Origin: Pelagomonas calceolata
Taxonomy: Eukaryota > Sar > Pelagophyceae > Pelagomonadales > Pelagomonadaceae
DNA: 64,000 bases
Assembly: GCA_918797485.1 (NCBI GenBank)
Contig: CAKKNE010000001.1
Location: 4,030,001 to 4,094,000 of the forward strand
Reading direction: 5' to 3'
Shown: positions 17,850 through 26,966 of the stretch, one piece after another
How the letters are laid out: the number at the start of each line of letters is the position of its first letter
Numbering within the stretch: the stretch's first letter is position 1
The notes under the pieces: model-generated
The model's database searches: none
What the model saw: only the letters and a program-made list of their open reading frames with translations
What the model was told of the DNA's origin: nothing
Program-made: the position numbers and the translations under genes

Positions 17850-19026
17850 CTACTTCGGCATGCTGCCCCGCGCGGCGCACGACGCCTGCCGCGCGACGCG
17901 GTAGCTCCGCGTCGCGTGGTGCGACAGCATCTTGTCGGCGACGTGCTCGTCGGCCAGGTGCTCCTGGTTGTAGCACGACAGCGTCTGCGCGACGCCGTCG
18001 TGGCCGCGCGCCGCCGCGTACTCCAGGGCCGTGTGGCCCCTGGCGTTCCGCCTGTGCACGATCTGCCGCCCGACGGTCCGCCGCAGCACGACCGCGAGGC
18101 GCTCGACGTCACCGATCTGGGCCAAGTAATGGACGATGGTGTTGCCCGCCGACGTCGCCTCCTGCAGCGTCGCGTCGTTGACCTGGCCGAACAGCGCCTC
18201 GAAGTCGCGGCCGTGCGCGTCGAGCAGCTGGTCCCAGTCGCAGCCCGCGGCCTGTGTGGAAATCAACCAGTGCGACGGGTGCACCCGACAATTCTTCACT
18301 AAGTCATTTCTCGGCGATGACGCGGCCGTCCTGGCTCGGTCGAGCGGTGAGGAACCGGCATCGCCACGCCATCGAGCAGGCGTCGCGTCGATGGCGTGGA
18401 GGTCGACGCGATGATTCAGCGCGAACGCGCCGTAAAATTTTGATTTCCACACAGCCCGCGGCCTTGGGGAGCGGCTTCGCCAGGGCCTTGGCGTCGGCGT
18501 GGATGGCCGACGGCGCGTACAGCTCCTTCGGGGCCTTCGGCGGCTTCTTCGCCCGCCGGCGCCAGAACTTGCGCCGCGACTTTTTGACGAGGCGGTCCTC
18601 CTCGAAGCGCGCGACCATGACCTCGAAGTCGCGGGGCGAGACGCGGCCGTGCTGGTCCGCGCCCACGTCCAGCATCATGCGCTTGGTCTGCGCCGTCGAG
18701 ACGCCCTTGCCGAGGCGCTCCCTGAGCCGGTCGCGCGCCTCCGAGACGTCGTAGTAGGCGGTCACCTCGGCGACGACCTCGACGAGCTTCGGCTCCTTGA
18801 CGACGCTGCGTCGCACCAGGCCCCAGCGGCTCGCGGCCCGGGTCTCCGCCGGCTTCGGCGGCGGGTCCGCGGGCCGCCGCGCCGCGCGGCGCTTGCTCTC
18901 GCGCCGCTTGATCTTGCGCCGCGGGGTCTTCTCGGGCTCCGCCTCGGACTCCTCCTCCGCGAGCGGCTCCCCGCCGAAGCAGGTGAGGAAGGCGTCGTCC
19001 TCGCGGCAGCCCATGCAGGCGAACAT
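17850..19026 (-). CDS. Ankyrin-repeat protein (paralogue B), introner-split
   Basis: Exon one (18463-19026, 188 codons) and exon two (17850-18251, 133 codons plus stop) join in phase 0 as PLPK-AAGCDWDQLLDAHG. The N-terminus MFACMGCREDDAF is Cys-rich and is followed by a basic KIKRRESKRRAARR stretch. A block with ADQHGRVSPRDFEVM parallels the EF-like block of paralogue A. The C-terminal ankyrin repeats read GNTIVHYLAQIGDVERL and GHTALEYAAARGHDGV, then end SYRVARQASCAARGSMPK. It arose by tandem duplication with 16347-17480. Confidence 0.78.
18252..18454 (-). mobile_element. Introner 2 (203 bp), GC donor
   Basis: Terminal repeats CTGTGTGGAAATCAA / TTGATTTCCACACAG, with perfect 8 bp duplications (plus CCCGCGGC at 18244-18251 and 18455-18462). 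Frame-preserving removal requires a gene-strand GC donor (GCCGCGGG), phase 0. The internal hairpin arms are at 18364-18375 and 18388-18399. Confidence 0.95.
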
Positions 19027-19510
19027 CGTTACTTGCGTCTGTGGGAGGCTGCCCTCGGGCGGGAGTCTGGGTCGGCGCTGGCGTAGTGCGCAGTTGGACC
19101 GTGCCCGGGCTGCCCAGATATCTCGCGTGCCTGGCGTTTGCCCGGTTGTAGGTAGCTGTTACTCGGGTCTTGGGGGGCTAGCACCTAGGTCTGTCGGCAG
19201 AGGCACAGCGTATACACAACGTTTCACATGCAGCGTTCAGAGGCATGCACCCATTGCATGCCTCGGAAATTCGAACGAACCCGTACGAAACACAAAAAGA
19301 ACCCTAGCCCTCTGACCCCTCTTGGGAATCGCGCAGTAGGTCTGGGCCCGGGAACTCGCACACCTTCAAAAACCCGTTTTGCAGCGGGGAGCTTGCAAGC
19401 TTGGCTCTCTCTGTGCGCTTTCCAATAACCATCTGCATTCGGCGTTACCGCCTCCGCCGCGATTTTAGCCGATTTGTGGAGGCCCTGTGCTGTCGACCGG
19501 TCGCAGCGGT
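19027..19510. other. Divergent promoter region
   Basis: 484 bp between paralogue B and the Asp/Asn hydroxylase. No gene seen. It has a CTAG-containing stretch around 19150-19195 without the full palindrome. Confidence 0.4.
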
Positions 19511-20236
19511 ATGCCTCTGGCGGCAGACATCGTCAAGAGCGGCGCGATGCGCCTGCTCGGCTCGGCACGGCGTCCGGCGCCCTCGCTGTTCTCGCTGCCG
19601 GGACTCGAAGCGCGCGCGAACTGGCGCGGCGCCAAAGGTCTTGACGCCGCGGGCTACCGGCCGCTCGCGGACGCCGTGCGAAGGATAGAGGACGCCACCG
19701 ACGCGCTGGCCGACGAATACGTCAGGGCGAAGGCCGCGCGCGCGGAGGCCGGTCGGAAGGCGAGCGACTACGAGGCCGACGCGTCGCTCCACGGCGGGCG
19801 CTGGGACTGGCTGTCGTACGTCGACCGGGGAGCGATCAAACCGAGCTTCGCGCGCGAGGCGCCGGTCGCCGCGCGGCTCTTGGATGCCGTGCCGCGGCTC
19901 ATGACCGGCGTGCCCTTCGGCCACGCCTTCTACAGCGCGCTCGGCGCCGGGGCCGAGATCAAGCCGCACACGGCGCCGATGAACCTGCGGCTGCGGGTCC
20001 ATGTGCCGTTGATGGTGCCGGAGGGCGACGTCGGCATGCGGCTCGCGGGCGAGGCGTTGGCGTGGCGGCGGGGCGAGGCCCTGGTCTTCGACGACTCGTT
20101 CGTGCACGAGACGTGGAACCGGACCGCGGCGGACCGCGTCGTGTTGCTCTTCGACGTGTGGCACCCCGACCTCGGCGACGACGAGATCGGGGCCGTCGTG
20201 GACATGTTCCGGCGGGCCGCCGCGAAGCCGAAGTAA
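19511..20236 (+). CDS. Aspartyl/asparaginyl beta-hydroxylase-family dioxygenase
   Basis: 242 residues from the ATG at 19511. This is a 2-oxoglutarate/Fe(II) oxygenase of the Asp/Asn beta-hydroxylase family. The first iron ligand and 2OG region are in IKPHTAPMNLRLRVHVPL. The second ligand histidine is in WRRGEALVFDDSFVHETWN, and the closing strand VVLLFDVWHPDL is typical. There is no membrane helix at the N-terminus, unlike the ER-bound animal enzyme, so a soluble enzyme is likely. The substrate is unknown. Confidence 0.88.
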   Translation: MPLAADIVKSGAMRLLGSARRPAPSLFSLPGLEARANWRGAKGLDAAGYRPLADAVRRIEDATDALADEYVRAKAARAEAGRKASDYEADASLHGGRWDWLSYVDRGAIKPSFAREAPVAARLLDAVPRLMTGVPFGHAFYSALGAGAEIKPHTAPMNLRLRVHVPLMVPEGDVGMRLAGEALAWRRGEALVFDDSFVHETWNRTAADRVVLLFDVWHPDLGDDEIGAVVDMFRRAAAKPK

Positions 20237-20489
20237 TGTAGTTGTTGTGGACGTGTGTAGACCCGCGACACACCCATTCGGCTAGACGAAGCGGTGCGAT
20301 GAAAGCTCGGGGCAAAAACCCGCACCAGTCGAACTGAGATGAAAACACGCACGTCGTGAGCCTTACGCGCAGCGCAGACGGACAGCCGCAATCTCGCGCA
20401 CGCCACATCTATTTCCTCGTCATATTTGGCCAGCCTGTCCGCGGTGCGACAGCCATCTGTACTGCAAAACCGACTCACTCTCGAGGAGC

Positions 20490-22745
20490 ATGGAGCCTCT
20501 CCCAACAACCTTAGACGCACTCCTGGCCCACGACGGAAAAGACGTCGGAACCGCGCTGCCCACGGAGGTGTGGGCGTCCACGTCGCAAGGCACGCTGCGC
20601 TGCTGGTCCGAAGGCGCGAAGCTGCGCCTCGAAAAGGCGACCGACGCGACCGCAGCGCCGGCCGACGCCGTCCTCATCGCATTCAAGTCCGCCGAGGCCG
20701 AGCGCGAGATGATCGATGGCCCGAAAGCACTCGTGGCCGCCGTGGCGGCGGGCAGAATCTCCGTCCGCGGCGACGTCGTGGCCCTGCGGCCGGCCGCCGA
20801 GCGCATCGTCGCGGCGCTGCAGCGGGGCGCGCCCATCGCCGTCGACGCGCCGGAAAAGCGCACGGATGGTGTTTTGGTGTACGCCGTGCGCGACGGCGAC
20901 CGGAGAGCCGCTCGGCGCTACCGAGAGTTCCGCGCGCTGCGCAAGCGGCTCGTCGCGACGGAGAACGGCCACGCGAAGGACGTCCTCAAGATCCCCTTCC
21001 CCGTCAAGGGCCCCGTGCTCCGGCCGGAGCGGCGCCGGCGAGCGCTCGACGCGTGGCTCCGCCGAGTCGCGGCGTTGCCTCTATCCGAGGATGGGGAAGA
21101 CGCGGTGCGCGCCTTCGCGGGCGACGACGACGCCGAGGCGCTGGACGCGCGGCTGGCAGCTTTAGAGAAGCGGGCGTTGGAGCCGGAGCTCGCCGCGGCG
21201 CGGTGCCTCGGCGCCGCGGTCATGTTGTTCTCGCGGGCCTTCGCTTTCTGCTCCTTCGTGGGCGTTTGTTTGCTCGTCGCCTGGCTGGCGCTGCGCGGCT
21301 CGGTCGTATCCGCGGCGGCCACGGCGCTCGCGTGCGGCCTCGCCTACGACTACGTGGGCCTCTACAAGTACTGCTACCGGCTGCCCGCGGCGTTGAGTTG
21401 TCTGTTTTGCTGGAAGCTGGCGCGCTCCTTCGAGGCGGCCCGAGGGAAGGAGGGCGACTTCCTGGACCCGTTCTCGCGCTCCATGCTCGCGTCGACAGAG
21501 CGGCGCTTGGCGGAGCGCATATCCGTGCGCCTCATCGGCGACGTCGTCGTGCGCCTGGCGCGGCTCGACAAGGGCCTGCTGGTGAAGGTCGGCCAAGTGC
21601 TCGCGTCGGGCAAAGGGGCGCTCGCGGACGAGCTCGTCGAGCCCCTGGCGTCTCTGTGCGACGACGTAGGCGCGATGCCCCTCACCAGCGCGAGGCGCAA
21701 GGCCCGGAAGGCCCCGAAGGCCGTCCGTGGTGCCTTACTGGCGAGCGACCTGGCCCGTCCGGTCGCGTCGGCGTCCATCGCGCAAGTCCACCGCGTGGGA
21801 AACGTGGCCGTCAAGATGCAGAAAAACGGCGTGAGGCACGCGTTCTGGGTCGACAAGCTCTGCCTCAAGTTCATCGCGCGGCTCGTCCAACGGTTGGAGC
21901 CGGCGGCGCCGGATTTATGCGACGTCATCGAGAGCCAGTACGTCAATTTCTGTCGAGAGATGCAGTTCGACGAGGAGGCTTCCGCGTTGAAGGATGCGCG
22001 GTCCGTGCTCGCGCACCGGGGCCACGCCGTCGTCGTCCCGGAGCCGCTGCACGAGGAAGGCCTGAGGGAGGGCATCCTGTGCATGCGCTGGGTCGCGGGC
22101 GAGAAGATCTCGGTCGTAAGTCCGCTGCTGACGAAGCGGCCCCGAGTCTTCCGCGACTGCGTTACGGCGCTGGTCGACGCGCACGCGTGCCTGCTGTTCC
22201 ACGGCGGCCTCGTGCACATGGACCCGCACCCGGGCAACGTGCTCATCGACGTCCGCGCCGACGCGGCCGTGCCCGTGTTGTTGGACTGGGGCATGCATCA
22301 ACGCCTCGAGGACTCGCAACGGTTGGGTATCGCCCGCGTCGTCGACGCCGTCGCGCGCGGCGCGGGCGACGAGCTGCCGGCGCTGTACGCGTCGCTGGGC
22401 GTCAAGCTCTCGGAGCACGTGCCGGCGTCGATGATCTTGCATTTCTGGAAATTCGTGCTGAGGCCGGCGACGACGGACCTCGGCAGGGACGTGGGCGCGA
22501 TCGAGAGCTTTCTCGAGGGCCACGGCGACCGCGTCAAAGAGTTACAGGAAGCTCTCGAAAAGGCCGGCGGCAACCAGGGGCCGATTGCTACTGGCCTCGG
22601 CCCGTTGTTGGGAACGGTCCGTTCGTTGGACTTGTTGCACGGCTTCGTCCTCGCGCTGCCGGTATCGGTCGACTTCCTCGGCATCTACGCGCGGCGGGCG
22701 CGCGAGGCCATAGAGGAGGCGCGTGTCGTCAACGACGCGTCGTGA
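20490..22745 (+). CDS. PX-domain ABC1/ADCK (UbiB-type) atypical kinase
   Basis: 751 residues. A PX-like phosphoinositide-binding domain lies at ~110-200 (ARRYREFRALRKRL, ILKIPFPVKG). Two hydrophobic helices follow around 245-300. The ABC1 kinase domain begins with KVGQVLAS (the KxGQ motif of the family) and continues with PVASASIAQVH, HMDPHPGNVL and LLDWGMH, with FCREMQFDEEASAL in between. ABC1 kinases regulate coenzyme Q or prenyl-lipid metabolism. The KxGQ motif and nucleotide-binding elements look intact. PX plus membrane helices suggests recruitment to a phosphoinositide-containing membrane. Intronless. Confidence 0.85.
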   Translation: MEPLPTTLDALLAHDGKDVGTALPTEVWASTSQGTLRCWSEGAKLRLEKATDATAAPADAVLIAFKSAEAEREMIDGPKALVAAVAAGRISVRGDVVALRPAAERIVAALQRGAPIAVDAPEKRTDGVLVYAVRDGDRRAARRYREFRALRKRLVATENGHAKDVLKIPFPVKGPVLRPERRRRALDAWLRRVAALPLSEDGEDAVRAFAGDDDAEALDARLAALEKRALEPELAAARCLGAAVMLFSRAFAFCSFVGVCLLVAWLALRGSVVSAAATALACGLAYDYVGLYKYCYRLPAALSCLFCWKLARSFEAARGKEGDFLDPFSRSMLASTERRLAERISVRLIGDVVVRLARLDKGLLVKVGQVLASGKGALADELVEPLASLCDDVGAMPLTSARRKARKAPKAVRGALLASDLARPVASASIAQVHRVGNVAVKMQKNGVRHAFWVDKLCLKFIARLVQRLEPAAPDLCDVIESQYVNFCREMQFDEEASALKDARSVLAHRGHAVVVPEPLHEEGLREGILCMRWVAGEKISVVSPLLTKRPRVFRDCVTALVDAHACLLFHGGLVHMDPHPGNVLIDVRADAAVPVLLDWGMHQRLEDSQRLGIARVVDAVARGAGDELPALYASLGVKLSEHVPASMILHFWKFVLRPATTDLGRDVGAIESFLEGHGDRVKELQEALEKAGGNQGPIATGLGPLLGTVRSLDLLHGFVLALPVSVDFLGIYARRAREAIEEARVVNDAS

Positions 22746-23097
22746 GGCGCTGTGTTTGTTATGGATATAAGAGATGTACTCAGGCTCAGGCTAGTTACGT
22801 CGCGGGGTCCCCCGTACCCCTCCCGCTCCCCCCGGGCCCACCCGTCCGGCTGGACTAGGACGCAAGGGCTGAGTCACAGGGTACTATTGCTAGTGCCTTA
22901 CACCCGCTAGCTAAATCACGCGCACGCCCCCGTCATCAACGTGTAACTCACGAGCACTTGCATCGTTTTTGACCGCACTCGGCGAAACGCTCCCACTGGT
23001 TCACGCGTCGAAGGAATCGTTGCAAATTCCACGCGTTCGCTAGCACACAGCTCAAAAATACAGCAAAAACCATCATTGTACTGCATCCCTGAACATA
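22746..23097. other. Promoter region of the lipase gene
   Basis: 352 bp with a pyrimidine-rich CCC stretch near 22808-22835 and one GCTAG palindrome. No gene. Confidence 0.45.
22889..22911 (+). promoter_or_regulatory. GCTAG imperfect palindrome
   Basis: GCTAGTGCCTTACA, then CCCGCTAGC, 187 bp upstream of the lipase start codon. Confidence 0.55.
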
Positions 23098-24100
23098 ATG
23101 CAGCTCAAAGCCATCAATGGCATCATCGCATTGGCATGCGCCACCAAAGCGCTGCAGCGGCCACGCGTCATCATTGCGCCCGCGCAATTCGGCGTGCCGA
23201 AGGATTACGACGACCTGAGCGCGTTGCTCCGGCAGCGCGGCCACACCGTCGCGTGCGCGCCGCTGAGTCGACTCTCGTGGCTGCGAATCGTGCCATCGGT
23301 TTTCACCGAAGCGTTTTTCAAGGGCGAGCTCAAGCCGCAGGGCACCCTGGACTTCTTCTTCGAGGCGCTCGACGCGGCCGTCGCGGACGTGGGGCCGGAC
23401 GAAGACATAGCAATCCTAGGCCACAGCATCGGCGGCTGGGTGGCCCGCGCGTGGGTCGTCGACCGGGGCGAGCAGCGCGTCAAGCGCTTCGTGACGCTGG
23501 GCACGCCGCACAACGAGCCCCCGGAGGGCCTGTTCTCGAACATCGACCAGACGAGAGGTTTACTGAAATACGTCCGCGCGAACTGCCCGCCGGACGCGTC
23601 CATTTTCACGTGCGTCGCGGGCACGGCCACGTCGACCGCCGCGCTCGGCGACGTCTTCAAGCTCGATGCGTGGGACGAAGAGTTGAGGCGGAGCCCGCTG
23701 CTCGAGGCGCTGGTCTCGTTGCCGTCCTACCTGGCGCTCTCCGGGAAGAACCCGTTCGGCGTCAAGGGCGACGGCCTCATCCCCGTGGCGACGGCCAGTG
23801 CGGAAATCAACTAGTGCGTCAGGCCGGCCTGGAGGTATTATTTGCTATTCTGGCCGCCTCGACGCAGCGCGAGAGTGCTTGGCGTCCTCGCACGAGGCGT
23901 CTTGGGCTTACTCGCCCGAACGTTTGATTTCCGCACAGGCGACGGCCTGCCTCGCGGACTGCCCGTCCATCGAGGTCGACTGCCACCACAGCGACTTCGT
24001 CCCGACGGCGCTGGACTCGATCCGCCTGCCGGAGACGTACCCCTGGTACGGGTCGCCCGCGGTCTTCGAGGCCTGGGCCGACGCCCTAAGCATCAACTAG
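23098..24100 (+). CDS. Alpha/beta-hydrolase (lipase-like), introner-split
   Basis: Exons 23098-23787 and 23939-24100 join in phase 0 to give 283 residues. The leader MQLKAINGIIALACATKALQ may be a signal peptide. The nucleophile elbow is GHSIGGWVARAW (GxSxG), with LGTPHNEPPEG after it. The acid residue is likely in GVKGDGLIPV and the catalytic His in CHHSDFVP, which lies on exon two. Splicing is therefore needed for an intact triad. Lipid or ester hydrolysis is inferred, substrate unknown. The 3' end overlaps the convergent gene at 24093 by 8 bp. Confidence 0.82.
23796..23938 (+). mobile_element. Introner 10 (143 bp), GC donor
   Basis: Ends CAGTGCGGAAATCAA and TTGATTTCCGCACAG, with perfect 8 bp duplications GCGACGGC (23788-23795 and 23939-23946). 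The intron is the left duplication plus the element, with a GC donor in phase 0. It is shorter than full-length copies and lacks part of the core. Confidence 0.93.
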
Positions 24101-24335
24101 GCTTACGCGGCTTCTTCGGCCGGTAGACGGCGCCGTCCCAGTCGGGGTCCCGCCCGACGTCTCTGGACCCGGAGTTCATGAACTGGCCGCGCTGCACCTG
24201 GGACCCCGTCAGCTCGCCTTCTTTGGCCGTCAGCGACCCGCCCATGCGATTCCTGATCCACATCGGCACCGCGAACATCGTGCCGGCGAGTGTTACAACG
24301 CCGACGAGGGTCAGCGCCTTGCCGCGCGCGGACAT
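24093..24335 (-). CDS. Small single-helix membrane protein, unknown
   Basis: 80 residues. One membrane helix near the N-terminus (ALTLVGVVTLAGTMFAVPMW) is followed by IRNRMGGSLTAKEGELTGSQ, then a charged tail DPDWDGAVYRPKKPRKPS. Topology and size resemble small mitochondrial inner-membrane or assembly proteins, but no family is recognised. It is convergent with and overlaps the lipase gene by 8 bp. Confidence 0.6.
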   Translation of the reverse strand: MSARGKALTLVGVVTLAGTMFAVPMWIRNRMGGSLTAKEGELTGSQVQRGQFMNSGSRDVGRDPDWDGAVYRPKKPRKPS

Positions 24336-24754
24336 CGCGTCGGCGGCGTCGGGGGCGGTGCGACTTTTATATGTCGCACGCGTTTAGCCTTTAGTTATCG
24401 CGTCGATAGCGTCGAGCCGGTGTCGCGCCGCGAACGACTGCGATCACTGCGGCTGAGAAGCAGGGTGGTGCTTTGGAGCTTGCCCACTGCGCCCGGTGAG
24501 CGTTCAAAGATCCGAAATTTTCAAGCAGCGCTGCTGCAAGTGCGAGTTTCTTCGCACGTATCGTAGCCAGCCAGCGCGTACAGCTCGAGCGCGACGGCAG
24601 AAAAGCTAGCGGCCTATAAAGGCACTAGGAATAGCTGGGCTGCTTCCGCCTCACGCTGCTGCTGCCCCGGCTGCACCGCATTGGTAGACGAGTCGTGCAC
24701 ATGCATGCCGGCAACGAATAACAAAAAGATTTGAGCGCTATGGCACGTTAAAAC
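24336..24754. other. Divergent promoter region
   Basis: 419 bp between the small membrane protein and the GT77-like gene. It contains one GCTAG palindrome and no gene. Confidence 0.5.
24605..24629 (-). promoter_or_regulatory. GCTAG imperfect palindrome
   Basis: Minus strand: CCTAGTGCCTTTATAGG, then CCGCTAGC, 126 bp upstream of the start codon at 24755. Confidence 0.5.
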
Positions 24755-26900
24755 ATGAAAGGCCATCATCACCGGCGCCGCAACAGCGCCGTGCGCCTCT
24801 TCGTGGCGACGTGGGTCTTCATCGCGGCGCTATGCACCGCGGCCGTGCTGACCACGTGGGCCACGACGAGCGACGAACCGGTGCACAGCGCGCGGCCGCC
24901 GCCCCCGCGGCTTGACGACACGCGCCGCGCCGTCGCCCTGGCCCTGGCGCCCTGCGCCCCGGAGATGCAACTGTGCACCGCGGTGACGCGGGATCCCTTC
25001 CCGCGAGCGACCGGGACCGCAAAGGACGCCACGGTGACGGCGGAGATGCGATCCGTCCTCGGGCGAACGCTCGCGACGATCCGAGACGACGGCGCGGGCG
25101 ACCTCCGGCCGGCGCCGGCGCCGCGCGCGACGTGCGTCGTGCCGACACGGGACGGCACCTTCGCCCAGAGGTTGGCCGCCTGGGCGGCGCAGCAGGCGCC
25201 CGGCCGCGTCGTCTTCACGGTCGCGGACGCGAACTACGCCGAGTACATGGCCGACGCGCGGCTCGACACCTCCCGGACGTTCGGGACCAATCTCTTAGTG
25301 GTCGCCCTCGACGAGGCCGCCGCGGTCGCCGCGTGCGCCGCGGGCTGCGCCGTCGTCCGGTTCGGCGGCGGCAAGGGCAAGGACGCGATCTACGAGGCCA
25401 AGTACGGCACGCTGCACCTCCTGCTCTCGCTGAAACGGGACGCGACGTTCCGGGAGATGGACGTCTGGCACCTGCGCGACCCGGCGGCGGGTACGAAGGA
25501 GGCGGACGTCGTGTTCAGCGTGCACCAGGACAACCCCTACAACATCAACGCGGGCTGGATCCACGCGCGCGGCGGTGTGGATACGGCGCGTTTGTTTGAG
25601 GACCTCGTGAAATACCTGAAATTAAACCCAAAGGCCTTCGACCAGCAGGTCCTGAACTGCATGGTGTCCGTGTCGTCGGCGCGGGACGAGTGCGACGCCA
25701 AGGGCGTCGCCGCGCAGGATCCCATCCTGCGGCGGTGGACGACGCCGCCGGCGCGGGTGACGCACGCGACCATCGGCCCCGACGTCCTCGTGGCCCACGC
25801 CCGGCCCTACGTCATGGCCTGTGCATAAATCAAATTGTCGAGGCGCGTCTCCGCCACTGCCGAATCATGACCTCCACGCCATCGACGCGACCGCCGGCTC
25901 GATGGCGTGGCGGTGTGGTCTCTTACCGCTCGATTCAGTCATCAAGGTCGCGCGTTCTCGCCGAGAAATGACTTAGTGAAGAATTATCAGGTATCCGACT
26001 CACTGTTTGATTGGCGCACAGGTCATGGCGGCCACGAGGGCGGTGCACGTGCTGACGACGATCCCGCTGACCGACGCGCGGGGCAAGACCGACGTCGCGC
26101 GCGAGCTCATGCTCTGGCCGGGCGCGCGGGACTACTATAGGGTCGGCGCGGGCCACCGCTACCTCGCGGTGCGCGGGGGCGTGCTCTCGACGTCGTCGCC
26201 GCACCACTTCCACGAGTGGCGCTGGGTCAACGCCGCCCTGACGGAGCTGGTCTGGCTGGCGCGGCTGACGGGCCGCGTGCTGGTCTGGCCGCGCATCTTC
26301 GATTTCCAGCAGTACCACCACGCGGCGGACCACGTGGATTTGCGCAGCGTCGAGGAGGTGCTGGGCGGCTGGCGGAGTTGGCGCGAGTCGACGTTCTTCG
26401 CGAACCCGCGGCTCGACGTGGCAGATGACGCGACCTACGCGTCCCTCGCGCTCCGCGGGTCGCGGGCGACGGTCACGCGGCGCAACCACTTCGACGGGCC
26501 GCCCGTCAACGCGCGGTCGTACGTGGTGAAGAAGACCGTTGACACGTGGGCCGTCGCCCTCGCGGACCCCGACCTGCGCGACGCGTCCGTCGTGACGGTC
26601 GACGTCGACGCGGCCGCGTTCCCCCTGAGCGACTGCTTCCACATGCGCGGAAGTTCCTGGTCCTGCGCCTCGTCCGTGAGCGCGGGGCGGGTCCCCCGCG
26701 AGCTCGCCCTGGTCCAGGCCAAGCTGAACTGGTGCCGCCAAAAATTAGGCTTCGACCACGCCAAGGCGCCGAACGGCGACGCCGCGCCCGTGGGCTACCA
26801 GCCCTCGAAGACGTGCGCCGTCCGCCTCGCGACAGGACTGGTGCGGAAGGCGCCGATCGCCCTTCCGGTGCCCGGGCGGAACTCGGCCGTAGAGAGTTAA
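24755..26900 (+). CDS. GT77-like nucleotide-diphospho-sugar transferase, type II membrane protein
   Basis: Exons 24755-25810 and 26022-26900 join in phase 0 to give 644 residues. The basic cytoplasmic tail MKGHHHRRRNSAVR precedes a signal-anchor (LFVATWVFIAALCTAAVLTTW). The transferase domain shows VVRFGGGKGKDAIYEAKYG, the DxD-type EMDVWHL, VVFSVHQDNPYNINAGWIHA and a FDQQVLNCMV block, as in plant XEG113/RRA arabinosyltransferases. A second conserved region after the intron (LVWLARLTGRVLVWPRIFDF) occurs in algal GT77 proteins. It probably acts in Golgi glycan synthesis. Confidence 0.8.
25819..26021 (+). mobile_element. Introner 9 (203 bp), variant termini
   Basis: Ends CTGTGCATAAATCAA and TTGATTGGCGCACAG, with perfect 8 bp duplications GTCATGGC (25811-25818 and 26022-26029). 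The donor is GT, phase 0. The core hairpin (CCACGCCATCGA, then TCGATGGCGTGG) is the same as in copies with CACACAG termini, so it is a subfamily of the same element. Confidence 0.94.
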
Positions 26901-26966
26901 TTATTGTGTTGAACAGTTCGTTCGTTCAGTTGTTCAGTTCACAGACATTACTCGCAAAAATTCAAT

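Noticed and set aside
20426-22858. 810-codon frame overlapping the PX-ABC1 kinase
   Set aside because: Same-strand shadow in another frame, Arg/Gly-rich. The kinase frame carries all motifs.
23820-23938. The lipase appearing to end at the TAG near 23812 and lacking its catalytic His
   Set aside because: The stop lies inside an introner with perfect 8 bp duplications; removing it restores the CHHSDFVP segment.
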